NCBI RefSeq assembly: GCF_004137795.1
Contig: NZ_NWTM01000001.1
Location: 2,779,229-2,843,228, forward strand
From: Pectobacterium zantedeschiae
GTDB taxonomy: Bacteria; Pseudomonadota; Gammaproteobacteria; Enterobacterales; Enterobacteriaceae
Length of the DNA stretch: 64,000 nucleotides
Reading direction: 5' to 3'
Of this stretch, positions 60,201 through 64,000 are shown piece by piece. Below the pieces are notes generated by a model, which saw nothing but the letters and a program-made list of their open reading frames with translations, searched no databases and was not told the origin of the DNA. Within the stretch, counting starts at the first letter, position 1. Every line of letters starts with the position of its first letter. The translations under genes were made by a program, and so were the position numbers.

Positions 60201-61285
60201 CAGCGGAAAAACGGATATCGCTTCATACCCCGGAAAATCAGTGCGAACACGACCTGCACGAGATTTATCGCGATATCTTACAAAACGATACCATTGATAC
60301 GCAGGAGAGCTTTTTCACGCTTGGCGGAAACTCTCTCAGCGCATTAAAACTCATCCTGAGCGTTAATCAGCACTTCGGAACCTCTCTGTCTTTGGGGCTA
60401 CTGTTCGAAAACAGCAGCATTGCTCAGTTGGCACGCGCGATTGAAGAAAAAGGAACCCAGACTCAAGTTGCAAGGGTAACAATCAATCGTGGCCAGCCTG
60501 AAGATAATCCCACCTTGCTTCTGATCCACCCTGCGGGGGGGAATGTCCTGTGCTATTCCGCACTGGCGCGTGAGTTGGGCGAGAGCTATCCGGTCTACGG
60601 TATTCAGGTGCCCGATTTCAGCGTTAACCAGCCTTATAACGCCGATATCAAAGCGCTTGCCGCTTTTTATCTGTCACAAGCCGGTGACGTTATTCATCAC
60701 TCTCGTCTGGTTCTGGGAGGGTGGTCTCTCGGTGCGACCATCGCTTTTGAAATGGCACAGCAACTCGCGGAAAAAGGTATAACCCCCACCGTGTTAGTAC
60801 TGGATCAGCCTGCGCCAGAGATCAATATCGACGACTCGGCAAACATGAATGAGGCTGAACGTCTGGCGTTTTTTGCACATAAAGTGGCCTTATTTACCGG
60901 TGCATCTTTCAATCTTTCAGAACAGTCGCTTTCAAACATGAGTGATGAGCAGCGCACAGCGCGTTTTCTGGAAGAGTTTAAGCGCGTGGGGCTGGTGCCT
61001 GATGAGATTGGACCGCAAGAATTTCAAGATTTTCTCAAAATTTTACAATCACATATTTACGCAGCGGAGACCTACCGCAGCGCACCTTACCCTGGGGACT
61101 TACTGGTCGTTGAAGCAGAAGATATTTTACCGGGTCGTACCCGCCTGCCCGAATCAGGGTTAGGGTGGCATCGTCTGACGGAAGGATATCTGACTGTACT
61201 AACAGCTTCTGGCGATCATATCTCCATGATGAATACACCGCATATTTCGCGCATAGCAGAGAAGTTAAAGCACGTATTGCGGTAA
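57209..61285 (+). CDS. NRPS terminal module C-A-T-TE, aspartate-type
   Basis: 1358 residues. A short basic N-terminal helix (SIDELKKLAKEKKKAGG) may be a docking element. The condensation domain (about 45-480) has HHIISDG (181-187), typical of LCL-type domains. The adenylation domain (about 505-1000) has A3 YTSGSTGKPKG (650-660) and the specificity residues D696 L697 T700 K739 V764 G766 H790 V798 G799, which read as the known Asp code (DLTKVGHIGK type). The carrier Ser is 1042 in LGGNSLS. The thioesterase (about 1100-1355) has Ser1173 in GWSLG, Asp1199 and a His in SGDHISMM. It adds Asp and releases the product by hydrolysis or cyclisation. Confidence 0.93.
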   Translation: MTQNPTGKLTSLSIDELKKLAKEKKKAGGTQAGKTISPQTSPGRVHFPMTSAQKSIWMLSQYLDNNQVYNNPYVLASRIEHEMEPHRIQQTLNYIMKQHDILRTTFRLVDNEVCQCIAEEMSFPFHFDDISTFSEEDIEKYISNMSKEQGKIIFDLENGPLVYLHMVKTRQYDYVLFLTFHHIISDGWTLNLFIKMLIENYFRLLQGDTLHIEKTLQFSDYALAENRWYSQGEYQTGLAYWAKKLDGISGQLDLATDYPRPAKMSTTGGIVIDYFDEAFCQRLKDCATQHRATQFHIILTAYKILLHKYSGQQEIIIGVPFANRNLPTTQNMMGLFMNTLPLRFDIISDTSITNLIDVARLECEETMKYQDVPFNYILDEITYTRNPQINPIFQAILTYQVFPHFHNRNSGIKYKPLKVDYGSAKVDLNLWIEEDRDNGGLLFTMNYSNALFSGATVERMLSNLRTIIETIITQPQLAVRDISLLSDEERRAAIAQCHPTADTPPSAIHTQFEEQVRQRPDAIAVRCEGRSFTYAQLNERANQLAHQLQQDGLAHGERVALFMPKSEYYVVAILAVLKAGGCYVPIDMDLPTQQVEFILQNADARCVIIDEQTPGEMLPSIYVRQNRNVMPVSNPSQPQTVTDGPAYIIYTSGSTGKPKGVQVKHSQLSHYCQAIRPVLNLPPNAHYGMFSSFTTDLAHTVLFPALIHQGQLDVISTELLRSPQELFAYLTHYPVDCIKITPSHLATLLTSPQAEALLPRQLLVIGGERVPLSLIKRIREFQTSCRILNHYGPTECTVGVTTYPVPNDLSTLSGDYLPIGKPLSDSHVLLLDPYHQLVPAGLPGEIYLGGSHVAEGYIGLPEQNQARFIPHPYLEGERLYRSGDKGRFLPDGNLEFMGRLDRQVKVRGYRVELTEIEQALQQVANATHVAIKQNTLPHGEAVLTAYVCGITEPHQAAVKAALQKKLPDYMHPERWVWLEAMPLTASGKINYAALPLPSAEKRISLHTPENQCEHDLHEIYRDILQNDTIDTQESFFTLGGNSLSALKLILSVNQHFGTSLSLGLLFENSSIAQLARAIEEKGTQTQVARVTINRGQPEDNPTLLLIHPAGGNVLCYSALARELGESYPVYGIQVPDFSVNQPYNADIKALAAFYLSQAGDVIHHSRLVLGGWSLGATIAFEMAQQLAEKGITPTVLVLDQPAPEINIDDSANMNEAERLAFFAHKVALFTGASFNLSEQSLSNMSDEQRTARFLEEFKRVGLVPDEIGPQEFQDFLKILQSHIYAAETYRSAPYPGDLLVVEAEDILPGRTRLPESGLGWHRLTEGYLTVLTASGDHISMMNTPHISRIAEKLKHVLR

Positions 61286-61338
61286 CACATCCGCCAAATA
61301 TCTAACGGCGGCTTTATCACATAAGCGAGGAGAAGCAA

Positions 61339-61965
61339 ATGAGCGATACACCGTCGTTAACCGTTTGGCAATATCTGGTATCACGCGATGCCATCCTAAC
61401 CATTATCTTACCGATTATTATTTACAATATCGCTTTCTGGCAATGGGGGGCGGGCGCTGCGCTATTAATTACAGCTATCTATTCTGGTGTCCTGCAATAT
61501 ATCAGTCGTTGGAAAGGCTACCTGCCGATTATCGCCCTTATTTTGGTCTCAGGGCTAAGCCATTATCTTTATTTGGAAGGGTATATGCTGTTTGATATCA
61601 AGCAGGAAAGCGTCTTCTTATCCGTCAGCGGCGCAATGTCCACCGTGATTATCTTCAGCATTTACAGCATGCTCGGACGTCCTGTCATACAGACACTAGC
61701 GGAACAGGCTACACCAAGACTAAAAACACTTCCTAACTATGGCACCCCACGGTACACCAAAATATGGAACGAAGTCTCATTGGTGTGGATTTTGGCCTAT
61801 CTGATAAAAGCTATCGTCATTTATACCCTTTCACACCGACCCGGATTACCAATGGATACCCTCGTCCTGATCAGCGGCTGGCCTCTAACATTGTTGCTCG
61901 TAATTTTCAGCTTCAAATGGCCAAAATATCGCTGGTCTTCACATGCGCGCGATAACGCGGCCTGA
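61339..61965 (+). CDS. Integral membrane protein, VC0807-like
   Basis: 208 residues with about six membrane segments. The VSRDAILTIILPIIIYNIAF start and the middle helices resemble the VC0807 family, which has no known function. It starts 54 bases after the terminal NRPS, behind CGAGGAGAAG, so it is in the same operon. It is not a known drug-efflux type (no MFS, MATE or ABC pattern). It could serve in export or self-protection; this is inferred from position only. Confidence 0.65.
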   Translation: MSDTPSLTVWQYLVSRDAILTIILPIIIYNIAFWQWGAGAALLITAIYSGVLQYISRWKGYLPIIALILVSGLSHYLYLEGYMLFDIKQESVFLSVSGAMSTVIIFSIYSMLGRPVIQTLAEQATPRLKTLPNYGTPRYTKIWNEVSLVWILAYLIKAIVIYTLSHRPGLPMDTLVLISGWPLTLLLVIFSFKWPKYRWSSHARDNAA

Positions 61966-62012
61966 ACCAGCCATCAAGCCATGCGTAATGAATGATGAAT
62001 ATAGGGAATATT

Positions 62013-63029
62013 ATGAACCCGTTAACAAATAAACTAATCGTACTCGCTCACCATCCTGATGGCCCAGCCCAGTTAGAACACTTCAGGCTTGATGAACGCC
62101 AAATCGATGCGTTACAACCCGGCGAATACATAGTTGAAAATAAGTGGCTATCTATTGACCAATACACACGCGCTCGACTCAGCAAAAATACAGCCTTTGT
62201 TAGCCCTATCAAGCCCGGAGAGGTTATTCAAGGGGAAACAATAGGTAATATCATCGCAACGAAAAACCCAAAATTTCAGGTTGGAGACTGCGTATTCACC
62301 TTTTCTGGCTGGCAGAAATACTATATCGGTACGCCTCAGGATTTTATTACTCATCGCGTATTACCGACGACCTTATCGCCTTCTATTTTTTTGGGAGCTG
62401 CAGGCACACCGGGACGTTCCGCTTATTTTGGCCTGAATAAAATAGCCAAACCCAAAGCGGGGGAAACACTGGTGGTATCCGCCGCCTCCGGAGGCGTGGG
62501 ATCCGCTGTCGGTCAGTTAGGTAAACAGGCCGGATGCCGAGTTGTCGGCCTAGCGGGCAGTGAAGAGAAATGTCGCTATGTCGTTGAGACATTAGGCTTT
62601 GATGCCTGCATTAATTATAAAGAAGATGATTTAAATCAGGCCTTGCGGGCCGCTTGTCCTAACGGGATAGATATCTATTTTGAAAATGTTGGTGGTAGAG
62701 TTTCGCTCTTTATTGCCAGATTGCTTAACGAAGGCGCCAGAGTTCCTGTTTGTGGCAGCGCGGCACTCTATAATCAAGGGAGTGATGTTGATGCTTCAAG
62801 CCCAGTGGCATTTTTCTCTTCTTTGCCCGAGGCACCTCTGAGTCGCTTTTTTCTCGTAACTGAATGGTTCAAAGACTATGCGGAAGCCGACATTTGGCTA
62901 CTCGATGCCGTAGAGAAAGGACGATTGAAATATCGGGAGAACATTATTGAGGGAATTGAGAACGCGCCCCAAGCCTTTATCGATTTGTTAGACAGTAAAC
63001 ACTTTGGCAAGCAACTGGTACGTTTGTAA
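62013..63029 (+). CDS. Zinc-free MDR family NADPH oxidoreductase
   Basis: 338 residues of the CurA/YncB/PTGR branch of the medium-chain reductases. The start at 62013 has TAGGGA upstream; another ATG lies at 61992. WLSIDQYTRARLS near residue 45 and the NADPH fold VVSAASGGVGSAVGQLGKQA (about 152-171) with YFENVGG (about 222) are typical. No zinc Cys/His ligands are seen. Members reduce enones and quinones, so it could reduce a double bond of the island's product; it could also be a general stress enzyme. It is the last gene of the synthesis operon and ends at a terminator. Confidence 0.85.
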   Translation: MNPLTNKLIVLAHHPDGPAQLEHFRLDERQIDALQPGEYIVENKWLSIDQYTRARLSKNTAFVSPIKPGEVIQGETIGNIIATKNPKFQVGDCVFTFSGWQKYYIGTPQDFITHRVLPTTLSPSIFLGAAGTPGRSAYFGLNKIAKPKAGETLVVSAASGGVGSAVGQLGKQAGCRVVGLAGSEEKCRYVVETLGFDACINYKEDDLNQALRAACPNGIDIYFENVGGRVSLFIARLLNEGARVPVCGSAALYNQGSDVDASSPVAFFSSLPEAPLSRFFLVTEWFKDYAEADIWLLDAVEKGRLKYRENIIEGIENAPQAFIDLLDSKHFGKQLVRL

Positions 63030-63052
63030 GACTGATACCAGAAATTAAAGAC

Positions 63053-63086
63053 AAAAAAATAGACGTCCATTGACGTCTATTTTTTA
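63053..63086. terminator. Bidirectional terminator between the island and leuU
   Basis: AAAAAATAGACGTC pairs with GACGTCTATTTTTT, a 14-bp stem with a 4-base loop and A and T flanks. It stops the island operon and leuU. Confidence 0.88.
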
Positions 63087-63089
63087 TGT

Positions 63090-63176
63090 TGGTACCGAGG
63101 ACGGGACTTGAACCCGTAAGCCCAATCGGGCACTACCACCTCAAGGTAGCGTGTCTACCAATTCCACCACCACGGC
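63090..63176 (-). tRNA. leuU: tRNA-Leu(GAG)
   Basis: 87 bases with encoded CCA, class II variable arm and anticodon GAG in CTT-GAG-GTG. It is the right border of the accessory island; its 3' end faces the island. In E. coli leuU also follows secG. Confidence 0.97.
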
Positions 63177-63200
63177 ATCACAATTACTGCTTTAAAACGC

Positions 63201-63533
63201 TTACTTCGGAATGTCACTCGCCGGCGTTGAAGGCGCAGCAGGCGTTGTCGTCTGCTCGACTTTTTCTGGCTGGCTCAGGTTATCCCATGCACCGCCTCTT
63301 TTCTGCAGCGAACTTAAGTTGCCGAGAATAAGGCTGATAATGAAGAACAGGGTCGCCAGTATCGCCGTCATGCGGGTCATGAAATTACCAGAGCCGCTCG
63401 AACCGAACAAAGTGGCAGAAGCACCTGCTCCGAACGACGCTCCCATATCAGCACCTTTACCCTGCTGAAGCATGATCAAGGCAACTAACCCGATCGATAC
63501 TAACAGGAAAATCACTAATAGAGCTTCGTACAT
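63201..63533 (-). CDS. secG: Protein translocase subunit SecG
   Basis: 110 residues, as E. coli SecG. Two membrane helices (about 2-22 and 53-73) flank the conserved MLQQGKGADMGASFGAGAS. It stimulates the SecYEG channel. It is followed by leuU and preceded by glmM, the normal order. The 249-base gap to glmM holds no gene that I can support. Confidence 0.97.
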   Translation of the reverse strand: MYEALLVIFLLVSIGLVALIMLQQGKGADMGASFGAGASATLFGSSGSGNFMTRMTAILATLFFIISLILGNLSSLQKRGGAWDNLSQPEKVEQTTTPAAPSTPASDIPK

Positions 63534-63782
63534 AGTCGTACCCGTTAACCGTTTTCCCCATGATTCATGGAGATGCTATATTCTGGCGGTAAACCGCGTG
63601 TCATTCCGCTAAGCAGGATGTAGCGTACATCCCTTATCAAGCGGGTCTGAATACTAACCAAAGGATGTAATGTACGCAAGGGTAATTTGGTCGCCACCGG
63701 TTGATTGCAGAAAAAAACAGCGGCTTTCGACACAAGGTGCACATTGAAAGCCTTATCTACCTGATTGGCGAATCAAAAAACC

Positions 63783-64000
63783 TCAACTGACAGCTTTCAC
63801 GGCATCAGCAATACGATTCGCCAACGCTATCACCGTCTCTTCATGTTCACCTTCAACCATCACACGGATGAGTGGCTCAGTACCCGATTTACGCAGTAAT
63901 ACTCGTCCGCGTCCAGCCAACTCTTTTTCTACATCCTGCGTAATCTGCTGCACATTATCGTCTTCCAGCGGATCGTTTTCACCCGTAAATCGCACGTTAA
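63783..64000 (-). CDS. glmM: Phosphoglucosamine mutase, C-terminal part
   Basis: The last 71 codons only; the gene continues beyond the window. [16 protein letters not shown] is the phosphate-binding loop of domain 4 of the phosphohexomutases. GlmM makes glucosamine 1-phosphate for UDP-GlcNAc. Assignment rests on this motif and the place next to secG. Confidence 0.93.
   Translation of the reverse strand, partial: NVRFTGENDPLEDDNVQQITQDVEKELAGRGRVLLRKSGTEPLIRVMVEGEHEETVIALANRIADAVKAVS

Overview
The window is chromosomal DNA of a soft-rot enterobacterium, most likely Pectobacterium. The evidence is the core-gene order (glmM, secG, leuU, then an island, then metY-rimP-nusA-infB-rbfA-truB-rpsO-pnp-nlpI-yrbN-deaD, yhbW, ubiUV/ubiT, yhbS, yhbQ, deoCABD, rimI, holD, rsmC, leu tRNAs) and protein sequences close to, but distinct from, E. 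coli. The genus is inferred from memory of gene content, not from a search.

Layout. 1-2.7 kb: a cut alpha/beta hydrolase, then an AT-rich type VI secretion module. It has a stand-alone hcp that converges on a candidate lysozyme-fold effector and an overlapping small membrane protein, the likely immunity gene. 2.7-6.3 kb: acetoin genes budA-budB with the divergent LysR regulator budR. 6.4-11.4 kb: a small Fur-type membrane protein (yjjZ), three tRNA-Leu(CAG) genes, a LysR regulator divergent from an aldo/keto reductase, rsmC, holD and rimI. 11.6-18.3 kb: a secreted discoidin-like protein, then an iron-starvation signalling operon: FecI-type sigma, FecR-type anti-sigma, a TonB receptor with a signalling domain, and an SbmA/YddA-type ABC protein. 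18.3-24.7 kb: deoCABD with a deoP2-like control region, and an exported M20 amidohydrolase. 24.8-29.7 kb: yhbQ, yhbS, the oxygen-independent ubiquinone genes ubiT and ubiUV, and yhbW. 29.8-42.1 kb: the RNA and translation supercluster from deaD back to metY, including a 25-codon yrbN that overlaps deaD.

42.1-63.1 kb: an accessory island of about 21 kb between metY and leuU, where E. coli has argG and yhbX. It encodes a hybrid NRPS/PKS pathway I do not recognise. The parts are an A-T-C protein (minus strand), a free-standing A domain, a free-standing carrier protein, a KS-AT-KR-DH-like-ACP polyketide synthase, and a C-A-T-TE terminal module whose specificity residues read as the aspartate code. 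With these sit two DUF2589 proteins, a phage-type lysozyme, a holin-like membrane protein, a 90-residue orphan protein, a six-helix membrane protein, a zinc-free MDR reductase and an orphan LuxR-type regulator with a degenerate receiver. The product is inferred to be a small peptide-polyketide of about four units: an unusual starter, one amino acid (perhaps Gln), one malonate-derived ketide and Asp. Pairing DUF2589, lysozyme and holin-like genes with an NRPS/PKS line is the most novel feature. No phosphopantetheinyl transferase or dedicated drug exporter is visible in the island.

The window ends with leuU, secG and the 3' end of glmM.
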